Assembly: GCF_009870125.1 (NCBI RefSeq)
Contig: NC_046683.1
Span: forward strand, 17,369,001-17,433,000
DNA: 64,000 bases
Origin: Drosophila pseudoobscura
Taxonomy: Eukaryota > Arthropoda > Insecta > Diptera > Drosophilidae
Reading direction: 5' to 3'
A program made the translations under genes and the position numbers. Below, piece after piece: positions 1 through 12,700 of this stretch; position 1 is the first letter of the stretch, and each line of letters starts with the position of its first letter. The notes below the pieces were generated by a model that ran no database searches, had not been told where the DNA came from, and saw nothing but the letters and a program-made list of their open reading frames with translations.

Positions 1-549
1 CTATAACATCCATTTCCCCCAGGGTATGTGTGCATGGAATAAGACTCATTGATTTCAATCGGGTAAAAGAGGTCCTTACCCGATTCAAATTCGGTTATCG
101 ATACTATCGACTGGTTACGAGTGGTGCGCGCCAAATCTAACTTTTTTGAATGTGAGCGACAAGGATTTAAATGTTGTCAACCGGCCATTACCGATTCAAC
201 AAATACGACGATTCCCTCAATTTTGATCTTCCGTCGAATATCAGCTATATGGAAGATTTAGCCATGCCCTCATAATTTTATACGAATGGTGAATCTATTT
301 CCTACTTGATTGGCCTATTCGAAATAATTGTTTCATTCATTTCATTTAATAATAATAAAGTCTTAATAATATACTAATCACTAACATCACTATCGTCACT
401 AACGATGTCGTTGGGATTTTTTAACAGCATTTCAGTGTTCGGTTCAAAATTCTCGCAACCGTTGTTCTTCCTTAGACCTTGTCTCACATATAAAAGATTT
501 TAAACATTTATATTCTTAAATCTATTTCTTGTATTTTTTTTTATTAAGT

Positions 550-864
550 TCACTTCGGAGAATATTCGTTCACATGATGCATTCGAAACTGGCAATATAA
601 GCAGTACTTCTGCCAATTTTGAATTTTTTCATATTTTAATTCATTGTTGAAATCCTTTATTTGTCCCAATGTATACAAAAAATGGCCAGGACTTTTGTGT
701 GTTTTTAATAAACTAAAAAGAACCTCAGCTATTCGACTCAAAATATCAACATTGCAAGCCTTGCAATGAGCATCGACTGCATTTTTACTTCTGCAGAGCC
801 ATGTCTTTGTATCGGGTTGAGACTCCCAATCCTGTCTGTACTTTTGTTTAAAATCTTTGCTCAT
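550..864 (-). pseudogene. BED-like zinc-finger ORF fragment in transposon remnant
   Basis: A 104-residue frame begins MSKDFKQKYRQDWE and contains W-L-C-R, then H-C-K-A-C. This resembles the start of a BED-like zinc-binding domain in many transposase-derived insect proteins, with the first Cys of the finger at W-L-C and a C-x-x-C-like knuckle following. Beyond about residue 45 the expected linker and second half of the finger are replaced by unrelated sequence, and no transposase core follows. It is therefore a fragment, probably of an internally deleted element. The assignment rests on motif memory only. Confidence 0.4.
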
Positions 865-945
865 TATTTTGTATAGCTTTTGTTAACGGCGGGAGTTCCC
901 TAACTTAATGGCTGCTCGAAAATGTGTTGAAAGTAATACCATCTT

Positions 946-985
946 AAATATACCGAAATATACCGAAAAATTGCTTAATATACCG
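946..985 (-). promoter_or_regulatory. Cluster of Motif 6-like promoter elements
   Basis: AAATATACCGAA occurs at 946-957 and again, overlapping, at 956-967; a third AATATACCG lies at 976-984. On the minus strand each reads as the fly core-promoter Motif 6 (consensus roughly KTYRGTATWTTT). It sits inside the transposon remnant, upstream of the minus-strand ORF at 864, so it could be the old promoter of that element. Similar sequence occurs at 37272-37290. Function is inferred. Confidence 0.3.
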
Positions 986-1145
986 CATAATATATCGGCT
1001 ATCGAAACTATCGACTGGAACACAGTGCTGCGCGCCAAAATGGCATAAATTTAAGAAAGTTTTGGTTTTATTCAGTGAAGCACGCTTTGAGAGAACGAGA
1101 ATTAAAAAACCCTGCGTGTGGAAGTTTCTATACCCTATGTTCTTT

Positions 1146-4100
1146 AATATATGTACCGTTTAGAATGAAATTAATATGTTGATGATGCATTCTATAATAT
1201 TCTATATATACATACCGTAAACATACCTTCAACTTAATTCCAACGTCAGAAAAGTATATAATTATCGTGAGCTAGCAAGGGCGTCAAACATGCGAATCAT
1301 AACAGATTCAGTTCAATAAAATGTTCGATTTTCGTTACGTATGATATTATTTGCGGCGGCCCGTTTTGTTCGCTATTTTTCAAATACCCCAGGCATAAAA
1401 GAAAACACCAGTATCAGCCACGTTTGAATATCCTAACAATTTTTATATTTTAATTCTTTTAATATTCTCAAGAAATATCTTTTAATAAGTTATTAACACA
1501 TAAAACAAATCAAGAGTAGTATTTGAATAAAAAATGTTTGTTTTTTTCATATATTTTAACCCCATTTTCACTTTGTTTTGTGTTACCGATCCATTGAAAT
1601 ATATATATGTATATATATCATCGTTTTGGGACTTTCCCGTATATATGTATAATATATTAATAGTTGTATTTTAACTTCTTTCGCTCTCGACAAGAGTTCA
1701 ACCTTTTTACGCGCTTTCTTCGCCTTGTTTTCTCTTCTTTTTGTTTTGCTTTTTCTTTTTTGATAAATAAGTACAGAATAATTTCAAAAATTTGGATGCT
1801 CCATTATTAAAAGTTGTAAAGTTTCGCTATTAGCCCTTAATTATATACACATTTCAAATCAAATCATATTCCAGTAATTCAGTCTTATGAAATAAACAAA
1901 AACTTAGGTACGTTATATTCATCTGGGAAATAAATCAATCAATCAACTAATGAAATAATCGTCTGATGCAATCAATCAAATGTGGTATTTTTCTTGTTCA
2001 GTACTACTTATTTATGCTTGGCTCTTCTGTTAATTTTAGGGTTTCGGCATTGGAATTTGTATTCTTTGCTATTGCTGTTCCTCTTATTGCTGTCTTATTT
2101 TTGATGCCTCTGTGCTTCGTCTCGTCGGTTTACCTGATCCTGATCCTAATTCTGATACTGATTCTGATTCTGATTTTCGTTCCGTTTACAGCTATAACAA
2201 ATAGTACAATTACAGTTACGTTACAGTTACAGTTACAGTGAGCATAGACAGTGTGTAGAGTGTACTCGTAAATGTTCCCTGACTTTTCCTACGGTTTTTT
2301 TTTTCTTTCGATAGATCAAAAAGGTACGAGACGGGCATACAAATAATATGTATTAGTAAAATGCATACGTTTTGGTAACGGAAGCTTTTCGTTTTTGGTT
2401 TTGTTTTCTTTGGTTTTGTTTCATTCATCATTATACATATTTAACGATTATCCGTATTTTAATTGTAGGTTTTTTGGTTTTTTATTCACTTCAAATTGGA
2501 ACTGTAGAAAATCTATTATAAACTATCATATTCCCATAACAGTTATCTTAACTTGGTGGTACCGAAAGAACCGAAAGGTGGAAGAGCAAACTGTTTCAGC
2601 CTGCAGTTATTGGATTGCATTTTACCTGTTGCCATACATACGAGTATGTATGTATGTATGTATGTATATTGCAATAGTAGTAGTAGTAGTACGTTGCGTG
2701 TGATCTTTTCGCCCGACGACACCGGGCAGTCGAGCAGCGTGGATCAGCTATCGGCTATTGGCTATTGGCTATCACTGAGTACCGATTCTGAAGTTGAGTT
2801 GCAAATTTTCATCTTGTGACCCAGTAGTTTTCACAACTAACAGTTTGTTTTAGCAATTTGTTCCAGTCTACGCTGTCGTAATCAAAATTGTAATCGGTAA
2901 TCGGTGATCGCTAATCGCTAATCGCAAAACCCGTTATCGGAGCTCGATTTGTTAGATTTGTTCGATTTGTTCGATTTGTTCGACTTGTTCGATTTTAGTT
3001 TATTATCAACTTTAAGCTGTTGTGTTGTAGGATATGTTATTCTTTTTCTTTTGTTCTTGCATTTGCTTTGCCTTTGTTTGCCTTTAGCTTCTGAGTTGAA
3101 TTTCTCCTTAATTGCTTGTTTTGGTGTTTACTTTCATAAAAATATATATTCTATGTATGTATGTTGTATGTATATGCAATATGTATGTATTAAGTAATCA
3201 ATTTTCCATGTCTATCTGTTTGTTTGCTGGTTTGCTTGAGTACGAATAGTTGCGTATGTACAAATCGTTTTCTGCCTCAATTCTCGAACCAATTAGGAAT
3301 GATGGAAATCATACGAGTACAAGTACGAATATGAATACGAATAGTAAGTACAAATCATATTTACTTCGGGACCACTTGTGTGGTGTGGCTCTATATCTTA
3401 ATTAGTTGGTCCAGAAAGATCATTTTTCGAAAACGAGAATGTTTGAAAGTGTGCTGATTGGATCGGTTCTCGTTTGCTAATCTGTGGAGGTGCTACACGA
3501 TTATGTGCATTGCTTTGGCACTCGAAATGTAATGGACAGAGGGTAATCAACAAAAAAAAAAAAGAATAAAAAAATACAATCAAAGCTGAATCTCTTAGAA
3601 GTATTTTTTGTTGTATAAAATATTCGCTCTGTCTCCTATTGTGGGGGCCCTTCAGGGCCCTAGGTATAGTAATTCTGCTGAAATCTTAGCTTTTTCTTTT
3701 TTTTAGTTTTCTCGATAATATTTTTTTTCTTTGTGTGTCTGTCTGCCTGTTTGTGTGTGTGTGTGTGTATAAGGCTTGTGTATGTACATAGTTGTGAAAT
3801 ACAAAAAGAATAAAAAACACAAGTAACGAGAAATATTAATATTCCTAAAAATTTTGTTTTCGTTTTTTGTTTTTTTTTTCATTTTCCCATATGCTTGTGA
3901 AATTTAGTTAAAAATAGTTAGTTATATATGTATGCTTTTGCTGGTACATAGTATATAAAGTGGAAAAAAGTATGCTTTTTTAATAATATTTGTCATCTTT
4001 TCTTTTTGTCATTTTGGTTTTCGCCTCCGTTTCGTTTATAGTACATCAATTTTTGTATTTATGATTTTGGTATAGGTTTTGAGTAGTTTTCTTTTCGATA

Positions 4101-5654
4101 AGTACAAATTGTTGGTATTCTTCATTTTATGTTTTGGTTTTTTTTTTGTTTCGTTTTGTTTTGTTTTTATACTGTATTCCTCATAAATATGTTTGTATAT
4201 TTATTTACTTTTCTTTGGTTTTTTTTTTATTTATTTTTTTGGTTTCGTTTTTTGGTATTCGTTAGGAAAAATGAATTATTGAATTACAACAAATGCGAAA
4301 TGCCGCTTTAAAATGTGTGGTTTAGCTTAGCGCGAGCCTCTAGAATCAAGAAACAATAACATTGTCGATAGATTGAGATGGGGAGAGAGTACTGTACAGT
4401 ACTGTACTGTACTGTAGGGGGTATTCATACATCAAAAATGTCAAATTTCAAATGTAAAAATGTCAAACGTCATACAAAATGCATAGCGTACTCGTAGCAT
4501 ATAGCACAAATATTTTAACAACAATATAATCATAAATACATAAGAATTGTGTCTGTGTGTTTGTGCGCGTGTGTGCGTGTGTGTGAGTTGTGCGTGTTCC
4601 AGTGTCTGTGTGTGGATCCTAAGTGGATCGTAAGCTTATGCAGAGATCGCTTCGGTCATGGGTTAGATAAGATACCTATCATTTGGGGGTAGGAAAAGTC
4701 TTCCGTGATCTGATCTGCTCTGAGGATCGGTCTTTCCATAAGCTTAAACTCTATTCATGTGTGTGGTGTGTGTGTGTGTGTGCGTGCGATGATATTAAGT
4801 GTATAAAATGTACAGGTGTGCACACCCGCACTCTCACACACACCCCACACTTACCCACTGAGGTGTTTTTATCATATTTTTGTATTTTTATTTGCGAACA
4901 GTTTTGCTTTCTTCTCCCCTGGGACCAGGGTCCAGGGTGTCCAGGGTTTTGCGCTCTCTTTGTCCCTTGTGCTGAATGCCGATTGACCAGCGTCACCCAA
5001 AACGCTCGCCAATCGAAGCTAAGCACAATAGGGAGGGCGCTATCGATATCGGTAGTATATGTACTCGTAGGATGTGTGATACAGAATACAGGATTTTGTT
5101 TGATAACTTTGCACTGTAACTTTTTGCCGTTCGACTAATAACCAATCTATGTATGTATATATATGCATTGGTATATATATATATAGGTATGTATATGCTA
5201 GTATATATATATACATATATATATATGTATATACTCGTATATAGGTATATATATAGAGTATGTATAATATGTTGTATATGGTATAAGTGTATAACGGCGG
5301 TTGCGCTAAACGCTCGCTCGTCTCGCATAACCGTAACATGTGTATACATATTTCGGTAAACTTAAGATCTCTAATTGTATATACAAGTTGAGTGAGCTCT
5401 ACCTGGGACTGGATCCGTTCTGGACACCCAAGCGTACACGGCTACGATCACAGATCGACGCCTTGAAGAGCGGCCCAGTTTGCCAGGACTATCCGATTCG
5501 AACCGGGGGCTTGGGATTGGGCCTTACTGGGCTGGTTACACATCAAAGGATATCAACAGAGGATTGGGGGGATCGGGGAGATCGGGAAAAGGAAATGATA
5601 CTATAAGGGAGGGGGCATGTATTCCAGTTGGGCTTGGGCTTTGCTCTTTGCAGC
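1146..5654. other. AT-rich non-coding region, probable 3' UTR and downstream DNA
   Basis: About 4.5 kb with no credible coding frame. The frames present are low-complexity, T-rich or simple-repeat translations. Its right part lies directly downstream of the transporter stop codon at 5655, so it probably contains that gene's 3' UTR on the minus strand. It holds many short repeats: a CTGAT(T/C) run near 2137-2175, TTACAG units near 2216-2239, TATG units near 2645-2668, GATTTGTTC units near 2946-2995, a GT tract at 3752-3768, an ACTGT palindromic run near 4390-4417, and a TA/TATG-rich tract at 5150-5275. GGGGCCCTTCAGGGCCC at about 3644-3660 is a short imperfect palindrome. I see no RNA gene. Confidence 0.5.
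4887..4892 (-). terminator. Candidate polyadenylation signal for the transporter gene
   Basis: TTTATT on the plus strand reads AATAAA on the minus strand, about 760 bases beyond the transporter stop codon. The surrounding DNA is T-rich and several other TTTATT hexamers occur further left (for example near 2478 and 4200-4230), so this one is only a candidate. Confidence 0.2.
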
Positions 5655-8600
5655 TTAGTCCTCCCACGAAGGGAACTGACCCTCGTCCACAAACATGCTA
5701 AACTGCCCGGTATATTGACGCTCCATGGGCGGTCCTCCCTTTCCCGTTCCCGTTCCCGGTCCAGATCCCTTCGCCTGACCCGCGCCTGTGTGCGGCGATG
5801 GCGATGGCGCCACTGGCCGTGTGCCCGTCGAGCTGCGGCCTGGGCCTAGGGGCTTTGTCGCCACATTGCCTTGGGCATTTTTGGAGCTGGAGCTGCTCTG
5901 AGCAGACGACGAAGACTTTCCGTAGTTGTAGCGTTGCTCTGTGTAACAGATATTAGTACCTAGTATATATATATCTTATCATAAAAGCGGATCCCTTACT
6001 CGATGGCTGCTTCACCTCCTTGCTGGCCCAGACAGGCTCGTGGGTTTGATTATACGATTGCTGATCCCAGACGGCCTTCTCCTCAACGTTTTTGCTCTAC
6101 GAATATATGAATGCGGATTATTGGGTTCGATTAGCCGGGCTCCAACTTACATAGTCCTTGTCCACATGCAACTCGAGATCATCGCTGGCCTGCTCCATGC
6201 TGCTGTGCGTGATTCCGTAATAGAAGTACATGATAAGGCCGAGGGACATCCAGACGGTAAACCGGACCAGGGTCAGGATGCTTAACTTGAATATCAGATA
6301 TATGTTTACGGTGATCGCGATGGCTGGTATGAAGGGTAGTCCGGGCGTTAGAAAGGCCAGTGCATATCTGCCAGAGAGAGAGAGAGAGAGAGGGATAGAG
6401 AGAGGGAAAAAGAGAGAGAGCGGAAGATTGTGGGGATTAAGTATAGTATGATCTCAGGAGTTTTAGGAGGAGGAGGAGGAGGAGGATGAGTCATCCGTAT
6501 ACTTGCTGCTTTACCTATTCTGCGGTTGTCTCGATATAATCAATAATATCACAAATATGCCGATAAACAAAACGAAATAAATGAAGGCGGCTAGCCCACC
6601 GGACCACCCAATGGCCGCGAACAAATCCAAGAAGAATATGAGACCGAACATGATTCCAACTAGTTTCGTGACATACATGCCTGGTGGTGGTTTTGTTTCG
6701 TTTCGTTTGGATTGGATTGGATTGGATTGGAAAAGCAAAAGCAAAAGAGTAAATTTTCCATTTAAATTTCAATTTGGAATCTGTATCGCCATCGATTAGA
6801 ACCTAATCACAGTCAAATCACAAATTACGTACCACTATCGGTGGTGGCCTGGCCGGGATTTATCCAGGGAAAGAAGCCGGGGCACAGGTACGCATAGTCG
6901 TGGATCTTCCGCGTGATGAAGTTCAGGCCCATCGTGTCGAAGGCAGTGGCCTGGCCGGTGGGTCCGGTGGGTGCCCCATGTACGCTGCCATAGAACTTGT
7001 TCTCGGAGCGATCCGACACCAGGAACTGGTCGTCCCGCCCCCCCAGATAGCCCTCGGGGCTGTCGTCGATGAACGAGTCATCCGAGTCGGACATGCCGCG
7101 CGTCACCCGCTTGATGGTCAGCTTATTGGGCACCTCCAGCACCTCGGCGGGCGTCGCATGCGAGTCGCTGGCCGTACCCGGGGCCACCGGAGTCCGCAGC
7201 TGTGCCGGCAACAGCTCCACCAACGAGGTGCTGTGCGGCTGGTAGCGCAGCACCAGGACACAGGTCGAGACCAGGGTATACGCCAGCAGGGTGCCGATGG
7301 ACATCATCTCAACGAGAATCTCCAGGCGAATGGTGAGGGCGACCAGGGCCGCAGCCACTCCACTGCCAATAGTGGCCAGACCGGGCACATTGGTGCGCTG
7401 CCACAGCTGTGAGAGTTGCCTGAAATGCAGTGAGGATATCCCACATTAATTCCGTTCTGTCTCCCCAGAAAGACCTTTTGGATACGCACCTGAAAATCAG
7501 TCCATCCTGGGCCATGGCATAAATGACGCGCGGCATCGGAAACATTGAGCCGAACATTGCCACGGACAAGCCAGCCGTAGCACCAATGGCCACCACCGCC
7601 CGGCATTTTGGGGCATTCACATACGACCACATCTGGACCAGGGCCGCTCCCGTGTTGATGTGGTCATAGGGAACTGCAGGAGTACATGAAACATTCATTA
7701 AACGTTCATTAGTGGATCCCCTTTTTTGGAGTACTTACCCACTAGAGTAAGGACTAGGCTGACGCTGACATAGGCAATCAGAACCACAACCAGGGAGCCC
7801 ACTATTGCCTTCGGTATGCTCTTCTGCGGATTATGCGCCTCCTCTCCGGTTGTTGCAATTATGTCGAACCCGATAAATGCATAGAAACATGTGGCGGCAC
7901 CGGAAAACACCTGCGAAACGGATCGCACATCCATTGATACGTACACATATGCATTGTAATAAGTCGCAGGCACTCCTTCGGTTATGTTTATACTTATTTA
8001 AGAGGAAATGTTTAGAGGGAGGGATTCTTTCGGAGGCATCATATCACCGCAACACATCATATCATACCCAAATAGGGAATACAACCTGTTTTCCCTCGAC
8101 ATCAAACCCATATTTATACTCGAAGACTATAGTGAAAGTGTGTAACGCCTAGAAGGAAGCGTTTCCAAACCCATAAAGGATAGACATAGCTAGTCTGTCT
8201 CTCTGCCCGTCCGCCTGTTCTCAGACGGTAAGCTGAAGCTATAATCTTGGACATAGGACATAGCTGCATTCATTATCTTTCTGGAACTGCAAAGTTCTTT
8301 AAAACTAGCTGTAGCATACTCAAGTTATGTGGGGCAAAGGCAAGCAAAATGATCTCTGAAAAAACATATATAAACTAGTGTTTGGAGTCCCTATCGGAAA
8401 AAGAGTATTTGATGCCAGTATTTGTGTAATTTAAGACGGGGATCGTAAAATTAACGACTCTTTAAACTTGAAAGTAAATGCATCCAAGCCTTGTAAAGAC
8501 AATAAACTTGAATTGAATTGAATTTCAATCACCGAACAACGTCAAGTGTGTACAAGAATGACCTACTTTGTTGCAGTCATGAAGGAATGCAGAAATGCAT

Positions 8601-9703
8601 AAATGCAGGAAGGGTGGGAATGGGGGAGTTTACTCGGGATTGTTTACTCGTACTTACACCACTCCAGCCATAGGGCAGGAAGCCCTGATGCTCCGACCAC
8701 GTCTTCGTGTCCACATAGAAAAGGCCGGCAGCCATGACAAAGACCCACGTGGCCAGATTGACGGCATTCAGGGAATGGTTAAATATGACCGACTTGCTGG
8801 CGCCCATCGCCAATACGCAGGTCATGAGGAGCGTTATGCCAAAGGCTATAAAGTCCGGTGGTTTGCCTGAACGAATACGCATATAAAATGGGAAAAAGGA
8901 AAAAGTAAAGAGATGAGTGGGGAGAGATTTATAGAGCATGGTTCAGTGGATCTAGTTACCGAATATCGTGCCGATGGACTCGCTTATCGTACGCGCAATG
9001 GCATTGCCAGTCAGGGAATCGAAGCTAGAACTTAAAGCACAGGCACAGGCACTTGTTCCTATCGATAAGAAGCATAGAGGATTATCGGGAATCAATGAGG
9101 ACCAAAGGAAGTATCCCACTCACCTATTAGATATTCCAATATCATGTTCCAACCAATTATAAAAGCTACAAATTCTCCAACTGCCACATATGAATACATA
9201 TAGGCCGAGCCGGATGTGTGTGGCACACGAACGCCAAACTCCGCATAGCAGGCGCCTATTAAGTCCAAGAGTACAAATGTATATCAAAAAATATATATGG
9301 AGAATAGATCGTTGAACAATGAACGCAGATATCAATCGAATCGATCTCTTACCTGAGAAAATACTCGCTATGGCAGCTATAATAAAACTAATAATCACAC
9401 CGGGTCCGGCTATCTTCTGGGCCACCATGCCGGCGACCAGATACATGCCAGTGCCACAGCAGGAGCCAATGCCGAGCGAGGTCAGGTCCAAAGTGTTGAG
9501 ACATTTCTGCAAGTAAATCGGTTGGTTACAGATGTCCGATGGATGGATAATAATGTGCAGGAATAGATATTTCTCACCGTCAGCTTGGGCTTCTGTGGCT
9601 GTGCATTGCCGTCCTGCAGCTGCCTCACATCCTTGGTGCGTATGAGCTTCGGCAGAAGCGTCGTCGAGCTGACGCCAGGCGGCAATGGCACCCTGAACTT
9701 GAC
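5655..9703 (-). CDS. CG12531: Cationic amino-acid transporter (SLC7 CAT family)
   Basis: Multi-pass membrane transporter of the APC superfamily, predicted to move cationic amino acids across the plasma or an internal membrane. Coding exons, 5' to 3' on the minus strand: 9703-9578, 9506-9353, 9255-9124, 9058-8960, 8866-8658, 7910-7739, 7673-7490, 7419-6833, 6680-6515, 6367-6151, 6096-6000 and 5938-5655. All borders are GT/AG and all phases match, giving 808 residues here plus a start exon elsewhere. CAT hallmarks are [50 protein letters not shown] then ATTGEEA, and [13 protein letters not shown]. The 587-base exon encodes a long hydrophilic loop (rich in Ser, Asp and Pro) between membrane segments, and exon 6367-6151 ends the last helices. 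The tail is polar and Ser/Gly-rich and ends FPSWED. I expect about 14 helices. The symbol is from remembered synteny; the family is certain. Confidence 0.9.
7990..8345. mobile_element. DINE-1/INE-1-like Helitron remnant in transporter intron
   Basis: The 747-base intron 7911-8657 contains the sequence order typical of Drosophila DINE-1 (INE-1) elements: a line such as AACGCCTAGAAGGAAGCG then TTTCCAAACCCATAAAG, a decayed 'gatatagccatgtc'-type stretch and a CTGTC/CCGTC-rich run near 8195-8222. These are common non-autonomous Helitrons in fly introns. It is degenerate and its ends cannot be placed exactly. A search against a fly repeat library would confirm it. Confidence 0.55.
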
Positions 9704-12700
9704 CTGCAATCCGAGCGGGACAGAGAGAGAGCAATTAATTGTGGAGTGCCAGCAAGGCCGTACGACATCTGGCGCTGAAAGATGAGTGCCATTGATGTTG
9801 ATGGCACCTCTCCCATCACACCATCCTCCCACTGGCCCCCTCAAGTGCCCCCTCCACCGATGACTGATGGGAGGCAAAACCAAGCAAGAAAAAAGATTGC
9901 ACTCAATCGATGCGAGTGTTTGCAACAAGTCTCTGGTGTCCTTTCCATTGGGCTATCTGTAGGTTTTAATTTTCAACTTACTATTCCTCCAGCCAACCTG
10001 AAGCCTCTATAAAGCTTTCGAACATTACGAATCCCTCTTTCAGTCAGATTCGGAGAACTCGAATCACTAAAAGCCGAGTCTCTCCAATGACTCAAAACAT
10101 TCGACGAAGTTCGTGTGTCTTCGGCTATGCAAATTCGGTTTTTTTTTTATTTTGCCCAATCTGAACGTAATTTCGTTCAGTGTAAAGCACACACACACAC
10201 ACACTAATGAAGATTTACAGGCAGAAGGAAAAGCAAAGAACCAGCTAACTTGTAAGCTGCTTTCTCCTTCTCTCTACCAGAAAATCAAATGGAAAGTGAG
10301 CGAGAAAAAAAACCGAAATTTTCTGCACTGACACAAATAAACGGCCGAAACCTGCTACTTTCAGTCCGTTTTGGGGGATCGATTCGATTTAATGAGAAAG
10401 CTGAGACTCTGATCCGATCCTAACGACCCAAACGAATACCGAATCCCACCGAATCGATTCGGTTGCCTGTTGATGCAGGACTCTACTCTAAACCATCGCT
10501 CGGTATTCGATTCAACATCCAATCTTTCATATAGAGTAGAGTATTGTCCGCCCCGATGCCTCCTGAAATGGCCAATTTCATTTCCTAAACTTAATGTCAA
10601 CTCAACGGGTGGCCAAGCCAACCGCAGTGCCTCCTATACCAACCTATCGTCCTCCATGATAAGTGGGGGACTTGGCTCTGTTCCAGGACAACAACCACCA
10701 CTACAACGATAGCAGCAGCCTCAGCGTTGACGCAATCAAAGCATACTCGTACCCGTCTCCTCTATACCGGAGAGTCCTCCCATTCGACCCCGAGCAGTCT
10801 CCCCGTTCTTTCAGTTCCGGCACTAGCGGCAGCTTCATCCGAGACCCAGTTCTGATGCTGTCCCCAGTCGAGTGCAACAAGCAATCATATCCATTAACCG
10901 TCCCACCGTCCCACCGCACCGCAGCACTCTCCTTCTCTGCATTCTGCGCTCTCCCATCCGTTCTGCTCCAACAAGTTGCATGCTGCGGCGACATTTGTCG
11001 TCCCCATTTCTTTTTTATACCCTCTTTCTATTTTTTGTTTGAGTGAATTGTCGTTATTAATGGCTCGCAAGTAACAGGGGACAGGGTGGCGTCGGCGTGG
11101 GCGTGGGCGTGGGAGTGTACCCAGAGGATGGGAGGAGCAACCACTGCTGGAGAAGCAACTGGCACAGAAGGTCATCCGATACAACCATACAACACCAGCC
11201 ACCCAGCCCCGCCCAGAAGAGGATTGCTGGCAACCGGAGAAAGCATTTCGTGCCATTTTCCGTTTATCTTTAAAAGAGATGAATGCTTGGGAGGTGGGTT
11301 CTGTCTTGATATCTTTAGCTTATTTTACATTTGTACATGCATACATATCTATCTGTTGTTAAATGTAGGTATTCTACAAGTATTTATGTTGGCTTTCTCT
11401 ATATGGAATGTGGCTGTTAATGTCGTAATTAGCTGAACTGTGAACTATAGATTTTTCTGAAGACTTTTCTGAATGTTCATACTGTTTTGGTATATGTTTT
11501 ATGTTTACTAATATCTACGATCGAAGTAAGACTATTATTCTGCCCTAATATTATATCCTTAACCCTTTTAGAGTCGTCTCTTTTAGGGTTAATAGTCCAA
11601 TAATTCAATTTTTGAATTAAATTCCACATTGGGGGATTCCATATTTGTGATTGTAGCTTGTGTCCAATCTCGCTTACTATACAATTTATGGATAATCATT
11701 TTATATATTGGATTTTTTCCGAAGGTTTTGCCATTCCGTAATTACATAATATCAATTATTTTTTTCCCCTAAGTTTTCATCTATTTATATTCTTACACAT
11801 TCGCTTTCATCCATCTGTATCCCAACTCCTCTATCAGACTTTGGACAGTCATTGTCATATTGAGAAGCATACTTTTAGGTTGGTCTGCCACACGGCGTAT
11901 GAGTGATGGAACTCCGCCTCTGCTCGCATCCCTTTTCCACCTAATCCTCCCAACAGCAGATGCTTTATTTATAGAGCTCTCCCTCCCTCCATCCCTCTCT
12001 CTCTTTCGTTCTCTCTGGTTCTGCCTCGTCACCCCTGATTCGTGCACCCGTGCACTAGGGGATAAGCTGGACACTAACTGTTCTGTAAGTGGGATTTGGC
12101 TCTGTGGGTCTAGAGCTCAAGGGGTCTGGGGACGTGTATCCGGTTCCCGTCTCCCGTCACCGGCTCCAATTACAGCTGCGGTCGTAAAGGGAGGGAAAGG
12201 GGGAGGTAGGGAGGTAGACAGAAGTGGCCATAAAGATAACGCAAAGCCAAAAATGTAAGACCCACTCCACAACCCTACCATACCCTCACTGCGGCCCTGT
12301 CCATGCTCCATTTACGATCCCTTTTGCACCCTCTGTCTGTCTGTATGTGGCCGTGCGTGTCTGCGTGTGTGTCTCTGCTGCTCTTTTGTATGCCCTCGCA
12401 GAGAGGGTATTATGCTAGTTACCAGACATTTGCTACGCATGCATTTCTGTTTCCAGCTTTTCTAATTTTTGCCAAAAAAGTTCCTCAAACTGGAATATAT
12501 CTGACTGAAACTTTTCACAGATATGTACTTATTTTTGGTACAACCCATACATACATTTATATACATATGTATTTATATGCTGGACCTCGGTTACCATATA
12601 AGATTTAAAGGTTATGACTATATGACACATTTGCATATAACGCATACGCTTGTCTTTACTTTTGACTAATTAGTAGTACTCTTATTATACTGTTGTAATT

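Larger units (their letters stand above)
1..1145 (+). mobile_element. Decayed DNA transposon-like element
   Basis: This stretch looks like one degenerate element. It opens near position 22 with AGGGTATGTG and closes near 1130-1140 with TATACCCTATG, so the ends carry a short inverted AGGGTAT/ATACCCT motif. Its first 186 bases recur, almost unchanged but inverted, at 40613-40794. Its middle (215-320) and last 140 bases resemble stretches at 37320-37470 and 38250-38340. It contains a broken BED-like zinc-finger ORF on the minus strand (550-864). The element may continue off the left edge. The family is not identified: a hAT- or P-like DNA transposon or a derived non-autonomous element is possible. 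That it is repeated is seen directly; the class is inference. Confidence 0.6.

Noticed and set aside
4683-5138. A 151-residue plus-strand frame rich in Cys, Val and Thr-His
   Set aside because: It translates GT and CA tracts and has no conserved composition or neighbours; it lies in probable 3' UTR.
9482-9928. Extension of the transporter frame upstream of 9703 starting at 9928
   Set aside because: The frame is open, but a clean acceptor (TTGCAG) sits at the point where similarity to transporters begins, and the extension has no transporter-like features.
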